A stretch of 53,600 nt of DNA, taken from contig JAAFHW010000010.1 in the NCBI GenBank assembly GCA_013298525.1, positions 1 through 53,600 of the forward strand, in the 5' to 3' direction. The notes under the pieces were generated by a model, which ran no database searches, was not told the origin of the DNA, and was given only the letters and a program-made list of their open reading frames with translations. Source of the stretch: Flavobacteriia bacterium (GTDB lineage: Bacteria > Bacteroidota > Bacteroidia > Flavobacteriales > Flavobacteriaceae). The first letter of the stretch is position 1. Each line of letters opens with the position of its first letter. Positions 16,944 through 24,431 of the stretch are shown here, one piece after another. The translations under genes were made by a program, and so were the position numbers.

Positions 16944-18461
16944 ATGAACAAAAAAGTAATACTGATGATTCTTGACGGTTGGGGAAAATCTCCAGACCCA
17001 AAAGTATCGGCAATAGATAACGCTAATGTGCCTTTTATAAACAGTTTATATACAAAATATCCAAACGCACAACTTAGAACTGATGGATTAAACGTTGGCT
17101 TACCAGAAGGTCAAATGGGAAATTCTGAAGTTGGTCACATGAATCTTGGCGCAGGACGAATTGTATATCAAGATTTAGTAAAAATAAACTTAGCTGTTGA
17201 AAATAAAACATTACACAACGAACCAGAATTAGTTGCTGCATTGCAATATGCTAAAGAGAACAACAAAGCTGTTCATTTATTAGGATTACTATCTGATGGT
17301 GGAGTGCATTCGCATACTTCACACTTGCGCGGATTAATTGATGCTTCGCAAGAATTTGGTTTAGATAAAGTTTACATTCATGCTTTCACCGATGGTCGTG
17401 ATGTTGACCCAAAATCGGGTTCTTTGTATCTTGAAGATCTGAATAATTATATTTACAATACCAAAGCAAAACTAGCTTCTGTTGTAGGAAGATATTATGC
17501 GATGGACAGAGACAAACGTTGGGAAAGAGTAAAACTTGCCTACGATTTATTAGTTAACGGAACTGGAAAACATTCAACAGATGCTGTTTTGAGCGTTTTA
17601 GAAAGTTATAAAAATAATATTACTGATGAGTTTATTGACCCAATTGTAATGGTTGACAGCGATGACAAACCTGTTGCTACCATACAAAATGATGATGTTG
17701 TAATTTTCTTCAACTTCAGAACCGATAGAGGTCGTGAGTTAACCGAAGTTCTTTCACAAGAAGATTTCCACGAACAAAATATGCATAAATTAAATTTGTA
17801 CTATGTTACAATGACCAATTATGATGATACCTACAAAAATGTACATGTAATTTATGACAAAGATAATTTGACAGAAACACTTGGAGAAGTTATAGAAAAA
17901 GCAGGAAAAACTCAAATACGCATTGCAGAAACCGAGAAATATCCTCACGTAACCTTCTTCTTTTCTGGTGGAAGAGAAATTCCGTTTGTTGGCGAAACTA
18001 GAATTTTAAGAAATTCACCAAAAGTAGCAACTTACGATTTACAACCAGAAATGAGCGCTTTCGAATTAAAAGATGCTTTGGTTCCTGAACTTAAAAAAGG
18101 TGAAGTTGATTTTGTATGCTTGAATTTTGCCAATGGTGACATGGTTGGACATACAGGTGTAATGGAAGCTGCTATAAAAGCTTGCGAAGCTGTTGATGCT
18201 TGTGTAAAAGAAGTGGTTGAAACTGCTTTAGAAAATAACTACACTACTATTATCATTGCAGACCACGGAAATTGTGAAACTATGATTAATCCTGATGGTT
18301 CTCCAAATACCGCTCATACAACGAATCCGGTGCCAATTATTTTAGTTGATAAAGATTTAAAAACAATACATGATGGAGTTTTAGGAGACATAGCTCCTAC
18401 CATTTTAGAGTTGATGGGAATCGAAAAACCAGCAGTTATGACACAGCATTCGTTGCTATAA
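16944..18461 (+). CDS. gpmI: 2,3-bisphosphoglycerate-independent phosphoglycerate mutase
   Basis: This 505-residue enzyme interconverts 3- and 2-phosphoglycerate in glycolysis and gluconeogenesis. It shows LMILDGWGKS (first metal site), the phosphoserine motif EGQMGNSEVGHMNLGAGR with Ser61, AFTDGRDVDP, GRYYAMDRDKRWERV, FFNFRTDRGRE, and the C-terminal metal ligands NFANGDMVGHTG, IADHGNCE and HTTNPVPI. The length is standard and all catalytic segments are present. It is a single gene followed by a good terminator. Confidence 0.98.
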   Translation: MNKKVILMILDGWGKSPDPKVSAIDNANVPFINSLYTKYPNAQLRTDGLNVGLPEGQMGNSEVGHMNLGAGRIVYQDLVKINLAVENKTLHNEPELVAALQYAKENNKAVHLLGLLSDGGVHSHTSHLRGLIDASQEFGLDKVYIHAFTDGRDVDPKSGSLYLEDLNNYIYNTKAKLASVVGRYYAMDRDKRWERVKLAYDLLVNGTGKHSTDAVLSVLESYKNNITDEFIDPIVMVDSDDKPVATIQNDDVVIFFNFRTDRGRELTEVLSQEDFHEQNMHKLNLYYVTMTNYDDTYKNVHVIYDKDNLTETLGEVIEKAGKTQIRIAETEKYPHVTFFFSGGREIPFVGETRILRNSPKVATYDLQPEMSAFELKDALVPELKKGEVDFVCLNFANGDMVGHTGVMEAAIKACEAVDACVKEVVETALENNYTTIIIADHGNCETMINPDGSPNTAHTTNPVPIILVDKDLKTIHDGVLGDIAPTILELMGIEKPAVMTQHSLL

Positions 18462-18486
18462 AATAAAAAAAAACCTTGTTTTAATT

Positions 18487-18517
18487 AAGAGATTCATTTT
18501 TTGAGTCTCTTTTTTTA
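18487..18517 (+). terminator. Rho-independent terminator after gpmI
   Basis: AAGAGATTC and GAGTCTCTT pair as a 9-bp stem with one G-U pair around a T-rich loop, directly followed by a run of about eight Ts. Confidence 0.8.
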
Positions 18518-18537
18518 TGCCAAATGTTATAAATAAA

Positions 18538-18577
18538 AGTTAAAATTTCATAATCAATAGTAATACTATTATATTTG
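18538..18577 (+). promoter_or_regulatory. promoter with overlapping palindromic operator (copy 1)
   Basis: AGTTAAAA (18538-18545) is followed by the palindrome AATAGT-AAT-ACTATT (18556-18570) and TATATTTG (18570-18577), a TAnnTTTG -7 box whose first base is the last base of the palindrome. A second TATATTTG lies at 18580-18587. Element order, spacing and register are identical to copy 2 at 20655-20694, which precedes the unit encoding a TetR regulator. I infer a TetR operator controlling both units. Confidence 0.65.
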
Positions 18578-18625
18578 TATATATTTGTATTAATATTAAA
18601 TGTAAAACTTTTAAAATTTAAAATC

Positions 18626-19282
18626 ATGAAAAAAATTGTAATTATTGGCTTGTCTTGTATTGCGGTATTATTAAGTTCATGCAATCAAAACAAAAAAACA
18701 GAAGAAAAAACTCAGGCAAATCCTGAGCAAAACAAAGAGGTTCAAAAAGTTATTGATGAACTAGGATTGGTTTATGTTGAAGAAGGTGCACAAACAATCA
18801 TTACTTATGATGAAGTAAACAAAGCGCAACAAGATTGGTGTGATGCATTAGTAAAGATTGGAAAACTTAAAGAAGAAGGTGGTGATTACAAAACATTTGC
18901 AGAGCAAGTTTTATCTGAAGCTTACAACTATGACAATGGTAAAGTTTTTTTCAAACCTACTTTGGCTTATGGAGATCAAACCTTTAGAAATGATAAAAAA
19001 GGAGCATTAGCTTATTTCATTGGAGGTGATGCCGATTATCCAAACGACAAAGGGTTTGCGCTTACACCATGGGTAAAAGCTAGATATGACAATGCTGGAA
19101 AAAATAATGAAGGCATTCAAATTTATGGATCTATTGCAATAACCATGGGAAATGTTTGGGTAACCGATAAAAATGGTAAAGAAGTAATGGTTGATAAAAC
19201 CTGGGTTTTCAAAAAAGGAAAAGACGGTAAATTGAGAATTATTGTTCACAAATCATCACTTCCGTTTTCACCAACTAAATAG
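18626..19282 (+). CDS. lipoprotein with NTF2/SnoaL-like domain
   Basis: This 218-residue protein has a lipoprotein signal ending in LLSSC (Cys19), an Asn/Gln/Lys-rich linker and a compact domain from about residue 60. The segment EVNKAQQDWCDALVKIGK followed by strands ending in WVFKKGKDGKLRIIVHKSSL looks like the NTF2/SnoaL (DUF4440-type) fold, where the last strand ends in an H-x-S-S pattern. The start is the ATG at 18626; an upstream in-frame extension lacks a signal. It heads the first of two units that share an operator-like promoter and lies 51 bases before the DUF2490 gene. The function is unknown. Confidence 0.75.
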   Translation: MKKIVIIGLSCIAVLLSSCNQNKKTEEKTQANPEQNKEVQKVIDELGLVYVEEGAQTIITYDEVNKAQQDWCDALVKIGKLKEEGGDYKTFAEQVLSEAYNYDNGKVFFKPTLAYGDQTFRNDKKGALAYFIGGDADYPNDKGFALTPWVKARYDNAGKNNEGIQIYGSIAITMGNVWVTDKNGKEVMVDKTWVFKKGKDGKLRIIVHKSSLPFSPTK

Positions 19283-19290
19283 TAATTAAC

Positions 19291-19320
19291 TTGGGCTGGT
19301 TCTTAAATGAGTCAGCCCAA
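19291..19320 (+). promoter_or_regulatory. intercistronic hairpin between lipoprotein and DUF2490 gene
   Basis: TTGGGCTG (19291-19298) and CAGCCCAA (19313-19320) form an 8-bp GC-containing stem with a 14-base loop. The T-run needed for an efficient terminator is missing, so it may attenuate or stabilise the upstream mRNA rather than end it. Confidence 0.5.
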
Positions 19321-19333
19321 AATTTAAAAAACT

Positions 19334-20113
19334 ATGAAACAAAAACATCTTCTATTTACAGCTTTTCTTTTTATTTCGATCATAAATTCTTATGGCCAAA
19401 ATACTCGCAAAAATGAACGAAATGACATAGGTTGGTACAACTATTTTAGCACTTTCAAACTGAATAACAAATACAGTATTCACAGTGAATATCAACTTCG
19501 TAGAGATAATTTTATTACAGACAAACAACAAGGATTACTTCGACTTGGCCTAAACTATCAATTAAATCAAAAGGTACAATTACGACTAGGATATGCTTGG
19601 ATTGAAACCTATCCATATGGAAACACTCCAATAAATGGTATGGGAAAAGATTTTACAGAACATCGAGCTTTTCAAATGATAACAATTACTGATAAAATTT
19701 CAAAAATTGATATATCGCATCGATTTATGCTTGAACAAAGGTGGGTTGGTCGTTATTCAAATGCAGCATTAACCAACGAAGATGAATTTCCTTTCTTAAA
19801 CAGATTAAGATATATGATAAGATTACAAATGCCATTAAAAGGAGATAAAATAGAAAATAAAACACCATACATTGCTGCTTATGACGAACTGTTTATAGGC
19901 TTTGGAAAAAATGTAAATGAAAATGTTTTTGATCAAAATAGAATTGGACTGGTACTTGGATATCGCTTTAGTAATAGCTTGCGCATTGAAGCAGGATATC
20001 TAAACCAAACACTTCAATTAGGAAGAGAAATAAATAATAGAAATGTGTTTCAAAACAATAATGGATTCATAATCAACACTAACTTCAACTTTGATTTAAC
20101 TTCTAAAAAATAA
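19334..20113 (+). CDS. DUF2490 family outer-membrane protein
   Basis: This 259-residue protein has a signal peptide (to about SYGQ) and a series of amphipathic strands with the DUF2490 pattern: DIGWYNYFSTFKLNNKYSIH, SEYQLRRDNF, RLGLNYQLNQKVQLRLGYAW, HRAFQMITI, RFMLEQRWVGR, and a closing NGFIINTNFNFDL. That is consistent with a small outer-membrane beta-barrel. The family function is not established. It sits between the NTF2-like lipoprotein and the MscS-like gene (19 bases downstream) and belongs to the same probable transcript. Confidence 0.88.
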   Translation: MKQKHLLFTAFLFISIINSYGQNTRKNERNDIGWYNYFSTFKLNNKYSIHSEYQLRRDNFITDKQQGLLRLGLNYQLNQKVQLRLGYAWIETYPYGNTPINGMGKDFTEHRAFQMITITDKISKIDISHRFMLEQRWVGRYSNAALTNEDEFPFLNRLRYMIRLQMPLKGDKIENKTPYIAAYDELFIGFGKNVNENVFDQNRIGLVLGYRFSNSLRIEAGYLNQTLQLGREINNRNVFQNNNGFIINTNFNFDLTSKK

Positions 20114-20132
20114 AAAAATAATCAATAACAAA

Positions 20133-20636
20133 ATGAAAACAATCACCATTCAAATTATTGAAACAAGTATAGTATTATTTTGCTACCTACTATCCTATTT
20201 TGCAACTAAAACTATAATAAACAACGCTTTAAAAAACACTCAATTACAAAGAGGAAGAAGAAAAATAATGATTAAAACCATTAATCTATTACTTTCATTA
20301 ACGGCTATAATTCTACTTTCTGCAATTTGGGGTTTAAAACAAAATGAAATTGCCATTTTTGCTACATCGATCTTAACAGCTTTTGGAATTGCATTTTTTG
20401 CACAATGGTCACTTCTGTCAAATATTACTTCAGGAATAATATTATTTTTTAATCATCCACTAAAAATTGGTGATTACATCGAGGTACTAGATAAAGATTA
20501 TCCTTTTTCTGGCGAAATATCTGATTTGACTTATTTTTTTATTCATTTAAAAACAGAAAATGACAAAATTATCACCATACCAAATTCATTAATTCTACAA
20601 AAATCAATCGCAGTTACTGAAAAAGTAAAAGGTTAA
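20133..20636 (+). CDS. short MscS-family mechanosensitive channel protein
   Basis: This 167-residue inner-membrane protein has three predicted helices. The last, at about residues 75-105 (IFATSILTAFGIAFFAQWSL then LSNITSGIILFF), corresponds to the pore helix TM3 of MscS. It is followed by HPLKIGDYIEV, the start of the beta domain. The sequence ends shortly after IITIPNSLILQ, so the C-terminal alpha/beta domain of the roughly 286-residue E. coli MscS is absent. It is not obviously a broken gene, since the stop is clean and compact MscS proteins are known. Likely role: osmotic release channel. Confidence 0.87.
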   Translation: MKTITIQIIETSIVLFCYLLSYFATKTIINNALKNTQLQRGRRKIMIKTINLLLSLTAIILLSAIWGLKQNEIAIFATSILTAFGIAFFAQWSLLSNITSGIILFFNHPLKIGDYIEVLDKDYPFSGEISDLTYFFIHLKTENDKIITIPNSLILQKSIAVTEKVKG

Positions 20637-20654
20637 AAAAAAGTGAAAAATAAT

Positions 20655-20694
20655 AGTTAAAAAACAATTATTAATAGTTTTACTATTATATTTG
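20655..20694 (+). promoter_or_regulatory. promoter with overlapping palindromic operator (copy 2)
   Basis: AGTTAAAA (20655-20662), the palindrome TAATAGT-TTT-ACTATTA (20672-20688) and TATATTTG (20687-20694). The distance from AGTTAAAA to AATAGT is 18 bases in both this copy and copy 1 at 18538. It drives the unit that includes the TetR gene at 22088, which fits autorepression; the link to that regulator is inference. Confidence 0.65.
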
Positions 20695-20731
20695 CAATTG
20701 AAATTCGTTTTAATATTAAAAAAAATGCATC

Positions 20732-21364
20732 ATGAAAAAAAATAATCTACTTAAAATTGTATTGCTATTCTGTTCATATGCAGTATTTTCTCAAAATAAC
20801 GATAAGATAAAAGAGTATACATCTTTGTCTGATGCGCTAAAAGAACCAGAAAAGGTATTAAGATTAAATCTTAGCAATCAAGATATTAATATGTCTAATG
20901 AGAATTGGTCAAAATTTATCAACTTAGAATATTTAAGTTTAAAAAATGATCATTTAAAAGAAATTCCATCAGCAATATCAAATATTAAATCATTAAAAAC
21001 AATTGATTTAAGTAACAATGAGTTTACAAACTTACCAGAAGAATTTTCAAATTTGACCAATTTAGAAGAAATCTATTTGAATGATGAAAAGAACATGAAT
21101 CTTTCTAAAACACTTACAATATTATCTAAATTACCAAAATTAAAAACACTTCATCTTGAAAACGATAACCTATCTGTTTTACCAAGTGAATTACTACGTT
21201 TTAAAAATTTAGAATCATTGTATTTAAACAACAATAAATTTAAAGAAATTCCAAAATTGGAATCGTTAGACCATTTGAAATATCTGGATTTAAAAGACAA
21301 CAACATCAATCCTGAATTACAGGACATGAAAAACCTAAATTTCGGATTTAAAATAAATTTCTAA
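20732..21364 (+). CDS. exported leucine-rich-repeat protein
   Basis: This 210-residue protein has a signal peptide (MKKNNLLKIVLLFCSYAVFS) and about six leucine-rich repeats of 22-24 residues, for example NLEYLSLKNDHLKEIPSAIS, LKTIDLSNNEFTNLPEEFS, LKTLHLENDNLSVLPSELL and NLESLYLNNNKFKEIP. Such solenoids bind proteins; the partner is unknown. It is the first gene of the TetR-associated unit, 11 bases before the TerC gene. No membrane anchor or catalytic domain is present. Confidence 0.88.
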   Translation: MKKNNLLKIVLLFCSYAVFSQNNDKIKEYTSLSDALKEPEKVLRLNLSNQDINMSNENWSKFINLEYLSLKNDHLKEIPSAISNIKSLKTIDLSNNEFTNLPEEFSNLTNLEEIYLNDEKNMNLSKTLTILSKLPKLKTLHLENDNLSVLPSELLRFKNLESLYLNNNKFKEIPKLESLDHLKYLDLKDNNINPELQDMKNLNFGFKINF

Positions 21365-21375
21365 AATTCAACTAT

Positions 21376-22083
21376 ATGATAGACGCTTTAATACCTTTAA
21401 TTTCATTAATTGCTCTCGAAGTAATCCTCGGAATTGACAACATTATTTTCATTTCTATTCTTGCCGATAAACTACCAGAAAGTCAAAGAAACAAACTGCG
21501 CTTTTGGGGAATCGGTTTGGCTATGGTAATGCGATTAGGACTTTTAGCCTTTATTTCGTGGATTTTAAAACTAGATAAAACATTATTTTCACTTTTTGAA
21601 ATTGACTTCACAGGAAAAGGTATTATTTTAATACTTGGTGGTTTATTTTTAATATATAAAAGTACCAAAGAGATATATCACAAAACAGAAATCGCCAATT
21701 CACATGAAGCCGAACTTCCAAAAAAAGGGAATTTTAGTAAACTTCTAGGTGAAGTGATTATTCTAGATTTAGTTTTCTCGGTAGATTCAATTATCACAGC
21801 TGTAGGGATGGTAGATGAACTTTGGGTAATGTATACTGCAGTAATTGTAACCGTTATAATTATGCTATTTGCATCAAAACCAATTAGTGAATTTATTTCT
21901 AAACATCCATCGTTTAAAGTTTTAGCACTTTGCTTTTTAATGATGATTGGAGTTTCACTTATTGCTGAAGGCTTTCACTTTGAAATACCTAAAGGATATA
22001 TCTATTTTTCAATGGCATTTGCTTTTTTAGTAGATGTAATCCAAATGAAAACAGTACCAAAAAACGCAACAAAACAAAATTAA
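21376..22083 (+). CDS. TerC-family integral membrane protein
   Basis: This 235-residue protein has about seven hydrophobic helices and the TerC motifs with buried acidic residues: EVILGIDNIIFISILADKLP near the N-terminus and LDLVFSVDSIITAVGMVDEL in the middle. TerC proteins are linked to tellurium resistance and to manganese or calcium export for loading exported metalloenzymes. It is encoded directly before the TetR regulator (4-base gap) within a unit that also encodes an ABC/HlyD/TolC export set, which suggests a role in envelope metal or stress homeostasis; that is inference. Confidence 0.92.
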   Translation: MIDALIPLISLIALEVILGIDNIIFISILADKLPESQRNKLRFWGIGLAMVMRLGLLAFISWILKLDKTLFSLFEIDFTGKGIILILGGLFLIYKSTKEIYHKTEIANSHEAELPKKGNFSKLLGEVIILDLVFSVDSIITAVGMVDELWVMYTAVIVTVIIMLFASKPISEFISKHPSFKVLALCFLMMIGVSLIAEGFHFEIPKGYIYFSMAFAFLVDVIQMKTVPKNATKQN

Positions 22084-22087
22084 TAAA

Positions 22088-22759
22088 ATGCAAAATATAT
22101 TATCTAATATCATCATTTCAGTAAACGATAAACTCTACGTGAAAAATCCAGAGACTTCTGAATTGGGCAAAAAAATTATCGAACAAAGTATTCTACTAAT
22201 TGACGAAATTGGTTTTGAAAATTTTACATTCAAAAAATTAGGCGAAAAGATAAGCTCGAATGAAAGTTCTATTTATCGTTATTTTGAAAGCAAACACAAA
22301 TTAATGTTATATCTTTCATCATGGTATTGGGGTTGGATAGAATACAAATTAGCATTTGCAACAACCAATGTTTCCAATCCAATGGAACGATTAAAAAAAG
22401 GAATTGCAATTGTTACAGAAAAAGTAGAAGATGACACCACTACTTTACACATTAATGAAGCAATATTAAACAAAATAATAATTCAAGAATTCACAAAAAC
22501 TTTACTTACTAAAGAAGTTGATGAAGAAAATAAAGAAGGCTTTTTTCTAGTCTACAAAAGAGTAATCAACCGAATTATTGAAATGATTAATGAAGTAAAT
22601 CCAGACTATGCTTTTGCAAAAAGTTTAGCATCGTCTATTGTAGAAGGTGCTTTGCATCAACATTTTCTAAAAGACCATTTAAAAACGATTACTAATTGTA
22701 ACGAAACAGTTTCTCCTACAGATTTTTACATTAATTTAATTGAAAACACATTAAGATAA
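22088..22759 (+). CDS. TetR/AcrR-family transcriptional regulator
   Basis: This 223-residue protein has a TetR-type helix-turn-helix at about residues 25-75 (IIEQSILLIDEIGFENFTFK, then LGEKISSNESSIYRYF at 51-66). A helical ligand-binding/dimerisation domain follows with no recognisable ligand. It sits between TerC and the ABC gene with gaps of 4 and 2 bases, so it is co-transcribed with them. The palindrome AATAGT-N3-ACTATT found at both promoters of this cluster (18556 and 20673) is the obvious candidate operator and would make it an autoregulator; not proven. Confidence 0.92.
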   Translation: MQNILSNIIISVNDKLYVKNPETSELGKKIIEQSILLIDEIGFENFTFKKLGEKISSNESSIYRYFESKHKLMLYLSSWYWGWIEYKLAFATTNVSNPMERLKKGIAIVTEKVEDDTTTLHINEAILNKIIIQEFTKTLLTKEVDEENKEGFFLVYKRVINRIIEMINEVNPDYAFAKSLASSIVEGALHQHFLKDHLKTITNCNETVSPTDFYINLIENTLR

Positions 22760-22761
22760 TT

Positions 22762-24426
22762 ATGAATCAATCACCATTACAACGTTATTTTAATTTACTT
22801 AAACTAGACAGAAGAGATATATCACAAATTGTCTTCTATGCTATTTTTGCAGGATTAGTAAGTTTATCATTACCATTAGGAATTCAAGCAATTATTAATT
22901 TAATTCAAGCAGGTCAAGTAAGTATATCATGGATAGTTCTTGTGGTAATTGTGGTAATTGGTGTAGCTTTAGTTGGAATATTATCCTTAATGCAACTACG
23001 AATTACAGAAAACTTACAACAAAAAATATTTGTACGTTCTTCATTCGAATTCAGCTATCGCTTACCAAAAATAAAATTTGAAGAACTCTACAACCAATAT
23101 CCACCAGAATTAGCTAATCGCTTTTTCGATACTATTTCTATTCAAAAAGGAACTTCAAAATTATTAATTGATTTTTCAACAGCTCTATTACAAATTCTAT
23201 TCGGAATAATTCTCTTGTCGTTATATCATCCTTTCTTCATTTTCTTCGGAATTTTGTTGATAGTATTACTTTATTCTATTTTTAAATTCTCATACAATTC
23301 AGGACTCTCTTCAAGTATGAAAGAATCAAAATACAAATATAAAGTTGCGAGTTGGCTTCAAGAAATTGCTAGAAATAATTTCAGTTTTAGAAAACAAGAC
23401 AACTTTGATTTTGCTTTAAATAAAAATAATATTTTAGTGGATGAATATTTAAATTATCGAGAAAAACATTTCAAAGTAATCAAAAGACAATTTTCACAAC
23501 TAATTGTTTTTAAAGTAATTATTACTGCTTGTTTGTTATTTATCGGTGGATATTTAGTTTTGAATCAAAAGATGAATATTGGACAATTCGTTGCTGCTGA
23601 AATTATAATTTTATTGGTATTAAATTCTGTTGAAAAATTAATTGTTGGTTTAGAAAGCCTATACGATGTATTAACTTCTGTTGAAAAAATTGGTCAAATT
23701 GTAGATTTGAATATCGAAGAGCCACAAACAAAAAATCAAGATTATTGCTTTACTAATATTACCTTAGAGGCTGAAAATCTTAGATTCAAATTTCCAGATT
23801 CTATGGATGATGTTCTAGATAAAATAAATTTAAAAATTGATCAAACAGAAAAAATCTACCTTGAAGGTGATAATGGTTCTGGAAAAACAACACTAATACG
23901 AGTTTTGTCAGGCGGAATGCAACCAACATCAGGCTCCTTTTTTATAAATGATGACACCTATCGTAAAATAGATTTGGCACAATATCGTTCACAAATTGGA
24001 ACCATAACAAGTGGTGAAACACCATTTGAAGGTACTATTTTAGAAAACATTACTTTCAACAATCCGTTAGTTTCACATGATGACATAAAATGGGCGATTG
24101 AAAGTGTAAAATTAGGAACGTTCATCAAAACATTACCAAACGGATTAGATACTAAAATTTTTCCAGACGGACGACAGTTATCTTCTTCCAATGCTCAGAA
24201 AATTTTATTAGCTAGAAGTATTGTAAATAAACCAAAAATATTGTTTTTTGAAGATCCTTTAGACAAAATGGACGAAGAAGCAACCAAAGAAATAATCGAT
24301 TTTATTACAGATGCAAAAAATAAATGGACAGTAATTGTTTCTTCAAAAAATGAGTATTGGAAACAAAAATGCAATAGAAAAATAAAAATGAAAGATGGAA
24401 AAATAATTGCTGACACAAAACAATAA
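22762..24426 (+). CDS. ABC exporter subunit (membrane-NBD fusion) with degenerate ATPase site
   Basis: This 554-residue protein joins an exporter-type membrane domain (about residues 20-300) to a nucleotide-binding domain. Walker A is intact (GDNGSGKT, 369-376). Other ATPase motifs deviate. The Q-loop position reads IGTITS without Gln. The signature is LSSSN (473-477) instead of LSGGQ. Walker B/catalytic residues read FFED (Glu497-Asp498), reversed from the usual Asp-Glu. The H-loop position is Lys529 in VSSK. No C39 peptidase domain precedes the membrane part. With the HlyD and TolC genes downstream it resembles a type I secretion/efflux set. The degenerate site suggests weak ATP turnover or ATP binding only. 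Confidence 0.9.
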   Translation: MNQSPLQRYFNLLKLDRRDISQIVFYAIFAGLVSLSLPLGIQAIINLIQAGQVSISWIVLVVIVVIGVALVGILSLMQLRITENLQQKIFVRSSFEFSYRLPKIKFEELYNQYPPELANRFFDTISIQKGTSKLLIDFSTALLQILFGIILLSLYHPFFIFFGILLIVLLYSIFKFSYNSGLSSSMKESKYKYKVASWLQEIARNNFSFRKQDNFDFALNKNNILVDEYLNYREKHFKVIKRQFSQLIVFKVIITACLLFIGGYLVLNQKMNIGQFVAAEIIILLVLNSVEKLIVGLESLYDVLTSVEKIGQIVDLNIEEPQTKNQDYCFTNITLEAENLRFKFPDSMDDVLDKINLKIDQTEKIYLEGDNGSGKTTLIRVLSGGMQPTSGSFFINDDTYRKIDLAQYRSQIGTITSGETPFEGTILENITFNNPLVSHDDIKWAIESVKLGTFIKTLPNGLDTKIFPDGRQLSSSNAQKILLARSIVNKPKILFFEDPLDKMDEEATKEIIDFITDAKNKWTVIVSSKNEYWKQKCNRKIKMKDGKIIADTKQ

Positions 24427-24431
24427 TTGCC

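Noticed and set aside
20133..20636. Frameshifted or broken mscS gene
   Set aside because: Clean stop, no MscS C-terminal domain in the other frames downstream, and a new promoter begins right after.
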